A stretch of DNA of 64,000 nt from Gammaproteobacteria bacterium (lineage in GTDB: Bacteria > Pseudomonadota > Gammaproteobacteria > Burkholderiales > Burkholderiaceae_B): the NCBI GenBank assembly GCA_030832095.1, contig JAURJT010000020.1, positions 1 to 64,000 on the forward strand, in the 5' to 3' direction. Positions 37,025-46,461 of this stretch are shown here, piece after piece. The position numbers and the translations under genes were made by a program. Position 1 is the stretch's first letter; each line of letters opens with the position of its first letter. The notes below the pieces were generated by a model that was not told the DNA's origin, searched no databases, and saw nothing but the letters and a program-made list of their open reading frames with translations.

Positions 37025-37897
37025 TCAAGAAAAAACAATCGTCTGCGCAAAGATACCGCAAAATACGGCAAAGCCGATCCAGGTATTGTGCAAAAACGCA
37101 CGAAAGCACGCCTCGCGCGTGCGGTGCCTGATCCAGGCAAGATGCAGCGCAGCTAACCCAGCGCTGGCCAACAGCCCCAACACATAGGGCCACCCATAAG
37201 ACAGCAGGTGCCCCACCCAGCCGAGCAACAGCAAGGTACAGGCGTAGCAAAGAGCCACACAGAATATATCGTATTTTCCGAAGGTGATGGCTGAGGTTTT
37301 AAGGCCCAGACGAATATCGTCGTCTCGATCAACCATCGCGTATTCAGTGTCGTAGGCAATCGCCCAAAAAATATTCGCCAATAACATCAGCCACGCCACC
37401 AGCGGCACCGAGTTGAGCGTGGCAGCAAAACCCATGGGTATGCCAAAACCAAAGGCAACCCCCAAATACGCCTGTGGAATCGCAAAAAACCGCTTAAACA
37501 AGGGATAGGTCACCGCCAAGATGGCCGCGATCACAGCCAGGCCAAGTGTGAGCCCGTTCAACGACCAAATCAGCATCAGGCTCAACAGCCCCAAGATTGC
37601 CGCCACCCATAACGCCTCGTGCGGTTCAATCAGACCAGCGGTCAAGACACGTTGTTCAGTCCGTTTGACGTGCCGGTCTACATCTCGATCAAAATAATCG
37701 TTCATGGCGCAACCAGCCGAACGCATGAAGACGGTACCGAGTACAAAAATGACTAAGAGCTTGAGGCTCGGCCAACCCTGAGCGGCCACAAAAAGGCCCC
37801 ACAGCGTTGGCCACAGCAATAACAAAATACCAATTGGTTTGTCGATACGCACTAAGCGGCCGTATAACCAAAGACGTTGCGTGAGTCTGACCATCAA
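37025..37897 (-). CDS. ubiA: 4-hydroxybenzoate polyprenyltransferase
   Basis: UbiA prenylates 4-hydroxybenzoate in ubiquinone synthesis at the inner membrane. The 290-residue protein has about nine membrane helices. The first Asp-rich motif is AMNDYFDRDVDRHVKRT (about 64-80) and the second is AYDTEYAMVDRDDDIR (about 182-197), which bind the prenyl diphosphate through magnesium. The N-terminal RIDKPIGILLLLWPTLWGL is typical. It follows recG by 21 bases. Confidence 0.95.
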   Translation of the reverse strand: MMVRLTQRLWLYGRLVRIDKPIGILLLLWPTLWGLFVAAQGWPSLKLLVIFVLGTVFMRSAGCAMNDYFDRDVDRHVKRTEQRVLTAGLIEPHEALWVAAILGLLSLMLIWSLNGLTLGLAVIAAILAVTYPLFKRFFAIPQAYLGVAFGFGIPMGFAATLNSVPLVAWLMLLANIFWAIAYDTEYAMVDRDDDIRLGLKTSAITFGKYDIFCVALCYACTLLLLGWVGHLLSYGWPYVLGLLASAGLAALHLAWIRHRTREACFRAFLHNTWIGFAVFCGIFAQTIVFS

Positions 37898-37918
37898 CCA
37901 GTGCGCCTTGTCAGTGAA

Positions 37919-40000
37919 CTAACTACGTAAAAAATCTTCACGCCCGCGCATCCAGCGTGCTAAGTGGCGTTCGACAATATGCGGCGCCTTTGCCCGTAAC
38001 TCTGTCGCGGTTTCGCGAGCTGCGACCACAAGTGCACTATCGGTTGCAAGGTCTGCGAAGCGCAGCAATGTCACCCCTGACTGTTTTGAGCCTAAGAGTT
38101 CACCAGGCCCACGCAGATCAAGATCGCGTTGCGCGATTTCAAAGCCGTCTTGGGTTTCGTACATCGCTCGTAGACGTTCACGCGCCAACATAGACAGCGG
38201 CGTTTGGTACAGCAACACACACACCGATTTTGCGACGCCGCGCCCAACACGACCACGTAACTGGTGCAACTGCGCCAGGCCAAACCGCTCGGCGTGCTCA
38301 ATCACCATGAGCGAGGCATTGGGAACGTCGACACCCACTTCGATGACAGTTGTGGACACTAAGACGTTGATTTGCGCTTCGCGAAACGCTTTCATGACCG
38401 AGGCCTTTTCGGCAGTCGGCAATTGCCCGTGCACTAAGCCAACGGTATAGTCAGGCAAAGCTTGAGTCAAGGAAAGGTGCGTGTCGACCGCAGTTTGTAA
38501 ATCAAGAGTTTCACTTTCTTGAACCAACGGACACACCCAGTACACCTGTTGCCCTGTGGCGCAGGCCTGCGCCACATGACCGAGCACTTGTTCGCGCCGC
38601 GCGCTCGAGATTAATTTTGTCACGACGGGCGTGCGCCCCGGCGGCAAGGTGTCAATCGATGACACTTCAAGATCGGCGTAAAACGTCATGGCCAGCGTGC
38701 GTGGAATGGGCGTGGCGCTCATGGTCAGTTGGTGCGGGATCCAGTCATTGGTCGCGAACTCTTCGCCCTTTTTCGACAACGACAGACGCTGGGCAACACC
38801 AAAACGGTGTTGCTCGTCAACAATCACCAGACCCAAGTCACAAAATTCGACCGTGTCTTGAATCAACGCTTGGGTACCAACAACTAAGCGCGCCCGCCCG
38901 CTTGAAATCGCTTCATTTGCGATTTTACGTGCTTTGGGTGTGATGCTGCCGGTCAACCAGCACACCTCAATCCCAAGCGGTTCACACCAAACTTTCAATT
39001 TTTGAAAATGCTGTTCGGCCAAAATTTCGGTTGGCGCCATGAGGGCGACCTGCGCACCGGCATCGATTGCCTGCAAGGCGGCAAGCGCTGCCACTACCGT
39101 TTTGCCACTACCGACATCCCCCTGCAACAAGCGATACATCGGAAACTCGCGTTGCAGATCGGCGCTGATCTCATTGGTCACGCGTTGCTGCGCTGGAGTC
39201 AGATGAAAAGGCAAGGATTGCAGCAGGCGCGCGCACAGGCTGTCAGGCTTTGGGTTCTTGGACAAGATTTTTGCACGCAAACTCCGACGCGCATCGCGGG
39301 CCGCCGCCAACGACAGTTGCTGTGCCAACAGTTCATCAAACTTAATACGCAGCCACGACGGATGCGTGTGCTCAATTAAGGCATGCGCGTCCATGTCGGG
39401 TGTCGGTGCATGAAGCGTGCGGATCGCCTCACCAAAACTCTGCAGCCCCAGTCGTTTGACGAGTTCGGGTTCGAGGGTATCACTGAGTTCGACTTGTTCG
39501 AGTGCCTGCCCAATCGCTTTACGCAAACTTGGCTGAGACAAACCATCTGTGGTCGGGTACACAGGCGTCAACGCCGCTGGCAAGGGCGAATCTGCAACCG
39601 TGACTTTGGGATGAATGATTTCATACCCATGCATGCCACCACGGACTTCGCCCCGAATGCGCCAGCGCCGGCCAACCTGCATCTGTTGTTGTTGGTTAGG
39701 ATAAAACGTGAGCCATCTCAGCCCAATCTCACCGGTTTCGTCTTGTACGACTGCAGTCAATTGCCGACGCGGTTGGTAGCTGGCATCAGACCGGATCACC
39801 ACGGCCTCAATCTGCGCAGAGCGACCCGGGCGAAGGGTAGCAATCGGCATGATCTCGGTTTCGTCTTCGTAACGAAGTGGCAAGTGCAAAATTAAATCCT
39901 GCGCACTGACCAGGCCCAAACGCTCTAGCTTTTGTTTAGTCGTGGCAACGGCTTTAGGACGTGCCAAACCCTTTGCTGGGGTGTGCTGAGCTGTACCCAC
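37919..40000 (-). CDS. recG: ATP-dependent DNA helicase RecG
   Basis: RecG remodels stalled replication forks and branched DNA. The 693-residue protein has the wedge OB-fold domain (about 60-170). The helicase core carries Walker A GDVGSGKTVVAALAAL, motif II VDEQHRFG and motif III TMSATPIPRTLAMT. Motif VI HQLRGRVGRG and the C-terminal TRG motif region (GELLGSKQSG) follow. Length is normal. It sits between ubiA and ridA in the same direction. Confidence 0.96.
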   Translation of the reverse strand: MGTAQHTPAKGLARPKAVATTKQKLERLGLVSAQDLILHLPLRYEDETEIMPIATLRPGRSAQIEAVVIRSDASYQPRRQLTAVVQDETGEIGLRWLTFYPNQQQQMQVGRRWRIRGEVRGGMHGYEIIHPKVTVADSPLPAALTPVYPTTDGLSQPSLRKAIGQALEQVELSDTLEPELVKRLGLQSFGEAIRTLHAPTPDMDAHALIEHTHPSWLRIKFDELLAQQLSLAAARDARRSLRAKILSKNPKPDSLCARLLQSLPFHLTPAQQRVTNEISADLQREFPMYRLLQGDVGSGKTVVAALAALQAIDAGAQVALMAPTEILAEQHFQKLKVWCEPLGIEVCWLTGSITPKARKIANEAISSGRARLVVGTQALIQDTVEFCDLGLVIVDEQHRFGVAQRLSLSKKGEEFATNDWIPHQLTMSATPIPRTLAMTFYADLEVSSIDTLPPGRTPVVTKLISSARREQVLGHVAQACATGQQVYWVCPLVQESETLDLQTAVDTHLSLTQALPDYTVGLVHGQLPTAEKASVMKAFREAQINVLVSTTVIEVGVDVPNASLMVIEHAERFGLAQLHQLRGRVGRGVAKSVCVLLYQTPLSMLARERLRAMYETQDGFEIAQRDLDLRGPGELLGSKQSGVTLLRFADLATDSALVVAARETATELRAKAPHIVERHLARWMRGREDFLRS

Positions 40001-40023
40001 GACAAAATCGCTTTGATTACGCG

Positions 40024-40410
40024 CTAAACGACGATGATGGCTTCAATCTCAAACTGAGCACCCTTTGGCAAACTTGCGACGCCAACGGTTGAGCGCGCCG
40101 GAAATGGCTCAGGCAGCAACTCAGCCATGATCCCATTGGCAATTGCAAATTGACCTAAGTCGGTTAAAAACAAGGTTAGTTTGACGATACTGTCTAAACG
40201 ACCGCCAGCAGCCTCAATGACCGCTTGCATATTGGCAAAAGACTGACGAACCTGTGCCTCAAAATTCTCTGAGACCATGTTGCCCGTTGCGGGTACCAGG
40301 CCAATTTGACCCGATAAATAGACGGTTCGGCCCGCTGGGGCAACAATGGCCTGCGAATACGGGCCGACAGCTGCCGGAGCGGCGTTCGTGTGAATGACTG
40401 ACTTTGACAT
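40024..40410 (-). CDS. ridA: RidA family imine/enamine deaminase
   Basis: RidA-type proteins hydrolyse reactive enamine/imine intermediates made by PLP enzymes. The 128-residue product shows PAAVGPYSQAIVAPAGRTVYLSGQIGLVP, the substrate Arg in FPARSTVGVASLPKGAQFEIEAI and the family's conserved Glu near the end. That Arg binds the carboxylate in RidA and supports true deaminase activity. It starts immediately after an inverted repeat that overlaps its leader (separate entry) and precedes recG. Confidence 0.9.
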   Translation of the reverse strand: MSKSVIHTNAAPAAVGPYSQAIVAPAGRTVYLSGQIGLVPATGNMVSENFEAQVRQSFANMQAVIEAAGGRLDSIVKLTLFLTDLGQFAIANGIMAELLPEPFPARSTVGVASLPKGAQFEIEAIIVV

Positions 40411-40451
40411 GTGGGCTTTCCTTCAGTTGACTGCTGAATTGTACCGCCCAC
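40411..40451 (-). promoter_or_regulatory. Two-tier inverted repeat covering the ridA leader
   Basis: In the minus-strand transcript GTGGGC (complement of 40446-40451) can pair with GCCCAC, which directly touches the ridA ATG. Inside, TTCAG and CTGAA can pair around a 7-base loop. The ribosome-site-like GAAGGAAA lies within the folded part, so translation of ridA could depend on this structure. Confidence 0.4.
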
Positions 40452-40454
40452 CCG

Positions 40455-41918
40455 TCACGCCTCGGAGTCAGCCCCGACCGGATCCATCCCTAACTCTCGC
40501 AACTTACGTGTAATGGTGTTGCGACCCATCCCGAGACGTGCAGCGGCCTCAACCCGACGGCCTCGACAGACCTCAAGCGAAGACTGTAATAACGCGCGCT
40601 CAAATTGACGCGTTAACGCGGTCCAGACTTCTGGTTCTGAGCGCGACAAGCGTACGTTTGCATCAAGCGCTAGCAGCTCTTGCCAAGTGTGATTGACGCC
40701 ACCTAAATCGTGGCCTGAGCCAACGCGTGTCGCGCCAGTTTTGACTGCGCGGACTTCTGGCGGTAGGTCCCCCATCTCGACCGTTTGCCCAGGAGCCATG
40801 ACGGTCAACCAGTGACAAAAATTTTCGAGCTGCCGGACATTGCCTGGATAGTCGAATTGTGCAAGCGCGTGCACAGCCGACTCCGACAGGCGCTTGACGG
40901 GAACACCCACTGCTCTGGCTGACACCGACAAAAAATGCTTGGCAAGATCGGCGACATCTTCGCGCCTTTCACGCAGCGCGGGTAATCTCAGGCGAATGAC
41001 ATTCAAGCGATGAAACAAATCTTCGCGAAACTTGCCCTCTTGAACGCGCTCTTCAAGCGGCTGATGGGTTGCGGCCACAATCCTCACGTCAACGCGTACC
41101 GGCTGTGCGCCTCCTACCCGATAGAAGGTTCCTTCAGACAAGACGCGCAGCAAGCGCGTTTGCAATTCAAAGGGCATATCGCCGATTTCATCTAAAAATA
41201 ACGTTCCACCACCCGCTTCTTCAAAACGACCTCGGCGCAAGGCGTTAGCGCCCGTGAAGGCGCCGCGCTCGTGCCCAAACAACTCAGCTTCGAGCAAATC
41301 ACGCGGGATGGCAGCAGTATTCAAGGCAACAAATGGCCCTTTTGAGCGCGCACCATGACTGTGCAACGCGCGCGCCACTAACTCTTTACCTGTACCAGAC
41401 TCGCCAGTAATCAACACTGTGACGTTTGATTGCGCTAGGCGCCCGATCGCTCGAAACACCTCTTGCATCGCGACCGAGGCCGACTGCGTCAACATGCCTT
41501 TATCGGTGACAAGAGCAGTAGCAGCTGCTGGTTGTGCCGAGAGCTCTTCTGCCGAGGGTTCTTGCATTGCGCGCGAGATGAGCGCCACCGCCTCGTTAAT
41601 ATCGAAAGGCTTGGCGAGGTAATCAAACGCCCCACCTTGAAAGGCAGACACGGTGCTGCCAAGATCGCTATACGCCGTCATAATGATGACCGGCAGCGTG
41701 GGATATTTCTCTTTGACTTCTTTCAGCAGTGCCAAGCCATCCGTGCCCGGCATTCTGATATCAGAGACGAGCGCCGAAGGAGACTCGAGCTTCAAGGCCG
41801 TAGACACCTCAGAGGCGTTTACAAAACTACGCGTCGGTATATTGGCACGGCTCAGCGCCTTTTCAAGCACCCAGCGAATAGCTTGATCATCATCCACGAT
41901 CCAAACTGGTTTCATCAA
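40455..41918 (-). CDS. ntrC: Nitrogen regulation response regulator NtrC
   Basis: NtrC activates sigma-54 promoters, including glnA, under nitrogen limitation. The 487-residue protein has a receiver domain with Asp53 in VSDIRMPG and the Lys in DYLAKPFD. An AAA+ domain with Walker A GESGTGKELVARALH and the sigma-54-binding loop GAFTGA follows. The C-terminal Fis-type HTH reads AAARLGMGRNTITRKLRELGM. It overlaps ntrB by four bases (ATGA). Confidence 0.96.
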   Translation of the reverse strand: MMKPVWIVDDDQAIRWVLEKALSRANIPTRSFVNASEVSTALKLESPSALVSDIRMPGTDGLALLKEVKEKYPTLPVIIMTAYSDLGSTVSAFQGGAFDYLAKPFDINEAVALISRAMQEPSAEELSAQPAAATALVTDKGMLTQSASVAMQEVFRAIGRLAQSNVTVLITGESGTGKELVARALHSHGARSKGPFVALNTAAIPRDLLEAELFGHERGAFTGANALRRGRFEEAGGGTLFLDEIGDMPFELQTRLLRVLSEGTFYRVGGAQPVRVDVRIVAATHQPLEERVQEGKFREDLFHRLNVIRLRLPALRERREDVADLAKHFLSVSARAVGVPVKRLSESAVHALAQFDYPGNVRQLENFCHWLTVMAPGQTVEMGDLPPEVRAVKTGATRVGSGHDLGGVNHTWQELLALDANVRLSRSEPEVWTALTRQFERALLQSSLEVCRGRRVEAAARLGMGRNTITRKLRELGMDPVGADSEA

Positions 41919-42967
41919 AGAGGCTCCATAGGTAATTGCAAACGAAACTCGGTGTGCCCGGGTTGAGACTCAAACTCAATCACACCGCCATGTTGTTGGA
42001 TAAAATCCTGCGCGAGACTTAAGCCAAGCCCCGTACCACCATCACGCCCCGTGACAAGCGGATGAAAAATGCGCTCTTTCAAACTCTGAGGTACGCCTGG
42101 TCCGTTATCGGTCACCGTGACAACTGCTGCCAAACGGTGTTGTTTGTGTCGCAACAGCACCTGGCGCGCAATACGAGTTTTGATCGTAATGTGGGGTGAC
42201 TGCGTTGGGTGAAACCCAGTCATAATCTGCGCGGCATTGCGAACAATATTGAGAAGCGCTTGCATCACCCGAGCCGGATCTGCCCGAAACTCTGGCATTG
42301 AGGCATCGTAGTCACGCAACAATGCCACTTCGCGAAACTCAGCGCGCACCAGGGCACATACTCTTTCGCAAATCTCATGGATATTGACTGCTTGCCACTG
42401 CACCGGCATGCGTTGCGGCGCGGCAAGTCGATCAACCAACGCCTGCAGGCGGTCGGCCTCTGAAATAATGACGCTGGTGTATTCACGCAAAGCTGGGTCG
42501 GGCAATTCTGACTCTAGAAGCTGGGCCGCGCCGCGCAAGCCACCGAGTGGGTTTTTTACCTCATGCGCCAGGTTGCGCAACAGTTCGTGTTGGGTATCAA
42601 TTTCGTCGACTAGGCGACTACTGCGATCGACCAGTACCCGCTGCTCTAAGTCTTTGATTTCTATCAAAGCAGACCAGTGCGGCTGAGACAAGGCCACAGA
42701 AGTGACCGCAACTTCAACGGTCTCTGCACCACGCCGCAAGCGAGCAAATTGCCGGCAATCCGCAACCTCGCCAAGGCAGGCCTGTTGAATCGAGTGCGCA
42801 AGCGCATTGTCGCGATCAAACAAAAAGGCGGCCGGCTGCCCCAATAAGTTGCGCCGAGACCGCCCAAACATCACTTCTGCTGCCGCATTCGCCTCTACAA
42901 CTTCTCCAGCCGAGTTCAATAAAAGAACTGTCGTAGAGAGTAAATCGAAGGCTTCAGCGGAGTACAT
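41915..42967 (-). CDS. ntrB: Nitrogen regulation sensor kinase/phosphatase NtrB
   Basis: NtrB phosphorylates or dephosphorylates NtrC depending on PII. The 350-residue protein is soluble, with an N-terminal PAS-like domain (LLSTTVLLLNSAGEVVEANAAAEVMFGRSRRNLLG). The H-box is LAHEVKNPLGGLRGAAQLL, with the normal Glu after His. The ATPase domain has ALLNIVRNAAQIM, VTDNGPGV and GGTGLGLSLAQDF. It follows glnA after 45 bases in the same direction, the usual glnA-ntrB-ntrC order. Confidence 0.95.
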   Translation of the reverse strand: MYSAEAFDLLSTTVLLLNSAGEVVEANAAAEVMFGRSRRNLLGQPAAFLFDRDNALAHSIQQACLGEVADCRQFARLRRGAETVEVAVTSVALSQPHWSALIEIKDLEQRVLVDRSSRLVDEIDTQHELLRNLAHEVKNPLGGLRGAAQLLESELPDPALREYTSVIISEADRLQALVDRLAAPQRMPVQWQAVNIHEICERVCALVRAEFREVALLRDYDASMPEFRADPARVMQALLNIVRNAAQIMTGFHPTQSPHITIKTRIARQVLLRHKQHRLAAVVTVTDNGPGVPQSLKERIFHPLVTGRDGGTGLGLSLAQDFIQQHGGVIEFESQPGHTEFRLQLPMEPL

Positions 42968-43012
42968 GGTATTCGGGCCACTACAGACCCGACTCCAGGG
43001 TTAAACAGCAAA

Positions 43013-44425
43013 TTACAAGCTGTAGTACATGTCGAATTCGACGGGATGGGTCGTCATACGCAAGCGATTCACTTCTTGCATTTTCAGATCCACGTAGGCA
43101 TCCAGCATTGAGTTACTAAACACCCCACCGCGGGTCAAGAACTCGCGGTCTTTGTTGAGTTCTTCGAGCGCTTGCTCGAGCGAACTGCAAACTGTTGGGA
43201 TCTTTGCATCTTCTTCGGGTGGCAAATCGTACAGATTTTTGTCTGCGGGATCGCCTGGGTGAATCTTGTTTTGCACGCCGTCAAGACCTGCCATCATCAA
43301 GGCCGAGAACGCCAAGTATGGGTTAGCAAGCGGATCAGGGAAACGTGTTTCGATACGACGACCTTTCGGATTGGCGACGTAAGGAATACGAATCGATGCT
43401 GAGCGATTGCGTGCAGAGTAAGCAAGCTTCACAGGGGCTTCGTAGTGCGGAACCAAACGCTTGTACGAGTTTGTGCCAGGATTGGTAATTGCATTGAGCG
43501 CACGAGCGTGCTTGATGACGCCACCTATGTAATACAGCGCAAATTCAGACAAGCCAGCGTAGCCATTGCCTGCAAACAGGTTCTGACCATCTTTCCAGAT
43601 TGACTGGTGAACGTGCATCCCTGAACCGTTGTCACCGACAACAGGCTTTGGCAAGAACGTGGCTGTTTTGCCGTAAGCGTGCGCAACGTTATGTACTGTG
43701 TACTTGAGGATTTGGTTCCAGTCGGCACGTGTCACCAAGGTACTGAACTTAGTGCCGATTTCCATCTGACCAGCGCCAGCCACTTCGTGGTGATGCACTT
43801 CGACAGGGATGCCAGCTTCTTCAAGCAACAAGCACATCTCTGAACGCATATCTTGCATCGAATCAACCGGAGGAACTGGGAAGTAACCGCCCTTGACGCG
43901 TGGACGATGAGCCATGTTGCCGCCCTCTGAGTCAATGCTGCTTGACCAATGTGCTTCGTCTGACTTGATCTTGACGTGGCAGCCCGACATATCGTCGCCC
44001 CAAGTCACGCCGTCAAAGACAAAGAACTCTGGCTCAGGACCAAAAAAGGCGGTATCACCCAAACCACTGGCTTTCAAATAGGCTTCAGCGCGCTTGGCAA
44101 GCGAACGTGGATCGCGATCGTAGCCCTTCATGTCTGAAGGCTCGACCACATCGCAGGTCAGAATCATGGTTGATTCTTCACGGAACGGGTCCATGTGCGC
44201 GGTATTTGGATCGGGAATCAGAAGCATGTCCGAGGCTTCGATGCCTTTCCAGCCAGCAATTGACGAACCGTCAAACGCGTGGCCTTCGGTAAACTTTTCG
44301 GTATTCATCTGACTGACAGGAACCGAAACGTGTTGCTCTTTGCCCATGGTGTCCGTAAAACGAAAGTCGACAAACTTGACTTCGTCTTCGGCAATCTTCT
44401 TCAGAACATCTTGAGAGGTGCTCAT
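43013..44425 (-). CDS. glnA: Glutamine synthetase, type I (beta)
   Basis: GlnA makes glutamine from glutamate and ammonia. The 470-residue subunit has the beta-Grasp N-terminus ([21 protein letters not shown]), [12 protein letters not shown], the [14 protein letters not shown] active-site stretch and NRSASIRIP. Tyr399 in [10 protein letters not shown] is the adenylylation site, so activity is set by GlnE. A sigma-54 promoter and two NtrC boxes precede the gene, which puts it under nitrogen control. A GGAG-like site lies before the ATG. Confidence 0.97.
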   Translation of the reverse strand: MSTSQDVLKKIAEDEVKFVDFRFTDTMGKEQHVSVPVSQMNTEKFTEGHAFDGSSIAGWKGIEASDMLLIPDPNTAHMDPFREESTMILTCDVVEPSDMKGYDRDPRSLAKRAEAYLKASGLGDTAFFGPEPEFFVFDGVTWGDDMSGCHVKIKSDEAHWSSSIDSEGGNMAHRPRVKGGYFPVPPVDSMQDMRSEMCLLLEEAGIPVEVHHHEVAGAGQMEIGTKFSTLVTRADWNQILKYTVHNVAHAYGKTATFLPKPVVGDNGSGMHVHQSIWKDGQNLFAGNGYAGLSEFALYYIGGVIKHARALNAITNPGTNSYKRLVPHYEAPVKLAYSARNRSASIRIPYVANPKGRRIETRFPDPLANPYLAFSALMMAGLDGVQNKIHPGDPADKNLYDLPPEEDAKIPTVCSSLEQALEELNKDREFLTRGGVFSNSMLDAYVDLKMQEVNRLRMTTHPVEFDMYYSL

Positions 44426-44493
44426 ACTGACTCCGGAAAATGAAAATGATGACTATTAATTAAAAGATGATGCGAATTATCTTGATTGATAAT

Positions 44494-44510
44494 AAGCAAC
44501 ATTCGTGCCA
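44494..44510 (-). promoter_or_regulatory. Sigma-54 promoter of glnA
   Basis: Reading on the minus strand, TGGCACGAATGTTGCTT is a full -24/-12 sigma-54 promoter (TGGCAC-N5-TTGCTT). The transcript start should lie roughly 10-12 bases downstream, giving a leader of about 60 bases before the glnA ATG. Confidence 0.92.
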
Positions 44511-44549
44511 GACATTTTGAACCAAAAATGCCCAAAAAAGTGCAGGTTA

Positions 44550-44566
44550 AGCACCAATATAGTGCA
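44550..44566. promoter_or_regulatory. NtrC-binding site 1 (promoter proximal)
   Basis: AGCACCAATATAGTGCA fits the NtrC consensus TGCACC-N5-GGTGCA with one mismatch in each half. Its centre is about 75 bases upstream of the predicted glnA start. Confidence 0.8.
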
Positions 44567-44581
44567 TTAAATACAATTGTA

Positions 44582-44598
44582 TGCACTAAACTAGTGAT
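44582..44598. promoter_or_regulatory. NtrC-binding site 2 (promoter distal)
   Basis: TGCACTAAACTAGTGAT is a second, weaker NtrC-type dyad. Its centre is 32 bases from site 1, about three helical turns, which suits cooperative binding on one face. It ends just before the hemW stop codon. Confidence 0.7.
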
Positions 44599-44599
44599 T

Positions 44600-45820
44600 T
44601 TATAAAAATAACGCTTGTAATTCATTCAGAAACCGCCAGCCTAGCTCGGTTGCCTGCAAACGCAACGGATCGTCGACCAACAAACCTTTTTGCGTGGCTA
44701 ACAGCAAAGCTTTGTTCATTGACGCGATCGGTAACCCACAGCGCTCAGTGTACAGCGAGGACGCCACGCCTTTTTCGAGCCGCAGGGCATTTAGCATGAA
44801 CTCAAAGGGTAATTCGGCCGTTTTGAGTTGCCGCCTTTGGGTGATGTGTGTGGCGTCGCGCGCAAGGGCCGCACGCATCCAGTTTTCGGGATGACGTTGG
44901 CGGGTCTGCCGTTCAATTCGATCGTGAAACGAGAGCTTGCCGTGCGCGCCAGGACCAATTCCTAAATAATCGCCAAACTCCCAGTAGTTCATGTTGTGGC
45001 GCGCACGCGCGCCCGGCTTGGCAAACGCCGAGACCTCATAGCGTTCAAAACCACCCTTCTGCGCCAAGGACACGATGGTCTCTTGCATGTCACAGGCAAG
45101 CTCATCATCAGGCACGGCAGGTGGATACTTGGCGAAGACGGTATTGGGCTCGAAGGTCAAGTGATACATCGACAAATGTTCGATGCCAAAACTGAGCGCC
45201 TCGCGCGCATCTTGCTCACATTGCGCAAGCGTTTGACCCGGCAGTGCAAACATCAAATCTAAATTGACACGCCCGACCGCACGCTGCGCCATGTCAATCG
45301 CTGCACGAGCCTGCCCGCCATCATGCACCCTACCCAAGGCCAATAATTTGGCATCATCAAACGACTGGATCCCCAGTGAAATCCGGTTCACCCCGCTGGC
45401 TGCGTAAGACCTAAAGCGTTCGGCTTCCGCAGTACCTGGATTGGCTTCGAGTGTAATTTCGGCATCAGGCCAAAGATTTAAATGTGAGCGCAACATCGCC
45501 AATAAGCGATCAATCCCCTCAGCGCTCAACAAGCTAGGGGTGCCACCGCCAATAAAAACGGTGTGCACCTGCCGGCCCCAAATGTCGGGTAAGGCTTGTT
45601 CAAGATCCGCTTGTAGCGCATCAAGATAGCGCGCCTCAGGAAGCACTGCCGGTTGCTCATGTGAGTTGAAGTCACAATACGGACACTTGCGCACGCACCA
45701 CGGCACGTGCACATACACTGACAAAGGCGGTAACGCACTCAAGCGCGGGCGATCCGCGATGTCTGCGATTGCGCCCACCTTTGGCTGCTGCGCGTTCGCA
45801 ATCGGAATCACACGACTCAT
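44600..45820 (-). CDS. hemW: Radical SAM heme chaperone HemW
   Basis: HemW is a heme-binding radical SAM protein thought to deliver heme to respiratory proteins; it is often mislabelled as coproporphyrinogen dehydrogenase. The 406-residue product has VYVHVPWCVRKCPYCDFNSH, i.e. C42-x3-C46-x2-C49 without the fourth Cys of HemN, which supports HemW. Further family motifs are IGGGTPSLLS, EANPGT and RISLGIQSFDD. It overlaps rdgB by four bases. Confidence 0.93.
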   Translation of the reverse strand: MSRVIPIANAQQPKVGAIADIADRPRLSALPPLSVYVHVPWCVRKCPYCDFNSHEQPAVLPEARYLDALQADLEQALPDIWGRQVHTVFIGGGTPSLLSAEGIDRLLAMLRSHLNLWPDAEITLEANPGTAEAERFRSYAASGVNRISLGIQSFDDAKLLALGRVHDGGQARAAIDMAQRAVGRVNLDLMFALPGQTLAQCEQDAREALSFGIEHLSMYHLTFEPNTVFAKYPPAVPDDELACDMQETIVSLAQKGGFERYEVSAFAKPGARARHNMNYWEFGDYLGIGPGAHGKLSFHDRIERQTRQRHPENWMRAALARDATHITQRRQLKTAELPFEFMLNALRLEKGVASSLYTERCGLPIASMNKALLLATQKGLLVDDPLRLQATELGWRFLNELQALFL

Positions 45821-46461
45821 GGGCGCTGCGCTGCCGTCACTAAACCACGCGCCGCAAGCTGCTTAAACAATTGCTGCAAGGCTTGCCCGCGGTGGCTGAT
45901 TTGATTTTTAAGCGCGGGGTCAAGCTCTGCTGCTGTGCAGCCCTGCTCGGGCAAATAAAAATACGGGTCATACCCGAAGCCGTTTGCGCCTTGCGGTTGA
46001 TCGACAATCTGCCCAAACCAGTTGGCCTCGGCAACAACCGGTTGCGGGTCATCGTGGCGAGTGACCAGCACCAATACGGCAACGTACCACGCGCGGCGGT
46101 TGCTCTGCCCTTGCAATGCGCGCACCAGCTTTTGATTGTTGGCTGCATCACTACGCGAGCCGTGCTCAGCTTCGGCATACCGAGCAGAATGGATACCGGG
46201 CTCTGCGTTGAGCGCCGCGACGCAAAGGCCCGAGTCATCGGCCAAGGCCGGCAGGCCCGACAACAAGCTGGCATGGCGCGCCTTGGCGAGCGCGTTTTCG
46301 ATAAATGTGGGATGCGGCTCGGGCGCATCGGGAATATTCAACGTGCCTTGTGCAATCAGTCTGATGCCCAGCGGGCTCAACAAGGCGTCAAATTCGCGCA
46401 ATTTCCCGGCGTTGCCTGATGCCAAGACAACCGAGGTCAATGAACAATTTGTTGCTGTCAT
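45817..46461 (-). CDS. rdgB: RdgB/HAM1 non-canonical purine NTP pyrophosphatase
   Basis: RdgB removes ITP, dITP and XTP from the nucleotide pool. The 214-residue product has VVLASGNAGKLREFDALL, TFIENALAKARHA, LADDSGLCVAALNAEPGIHSARYA and the C-terminal NGFGYDPYFYLPE and ISHRGQALQQL. All are standard family boxes. It overlaps hemW downstream and the LysR gene upstream, each by four bases. Confidence 0.95.
   Translation of the reverse strand: MTATNCSLTSVVLASGNAGKLREFDALLSPLGIRLIAQGTLNIPDAPEPHPTFIENALAKARHASLLSGLPALADDSGLCVAALNAEPGIHSARYAEAEHGSRSDAANNQKLVRALQGQSNRRAWYVAVLVLVTRHDDPQPVVAEANWFGQIVDQPQGANGFGYDPYFYLPEQGCTAAELDPALKNQISHRGQALQQLFKQLAARGLVTAAQRP

Noticed and set aside
37008..37250. N-terminal extension of ProC
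   Set aside because: The extension lies inside ubiA on the same strand in another frame and precedes a complete Rossmann start; it is frame readthrough.
44600..45820. Oxygen-independent coproporphyrinogen III dehydrogenase (HemN)
   Set aside because: Only the CxxxCxxC cluster is present, without the fourth Cys of true HemN; HemW fits better.
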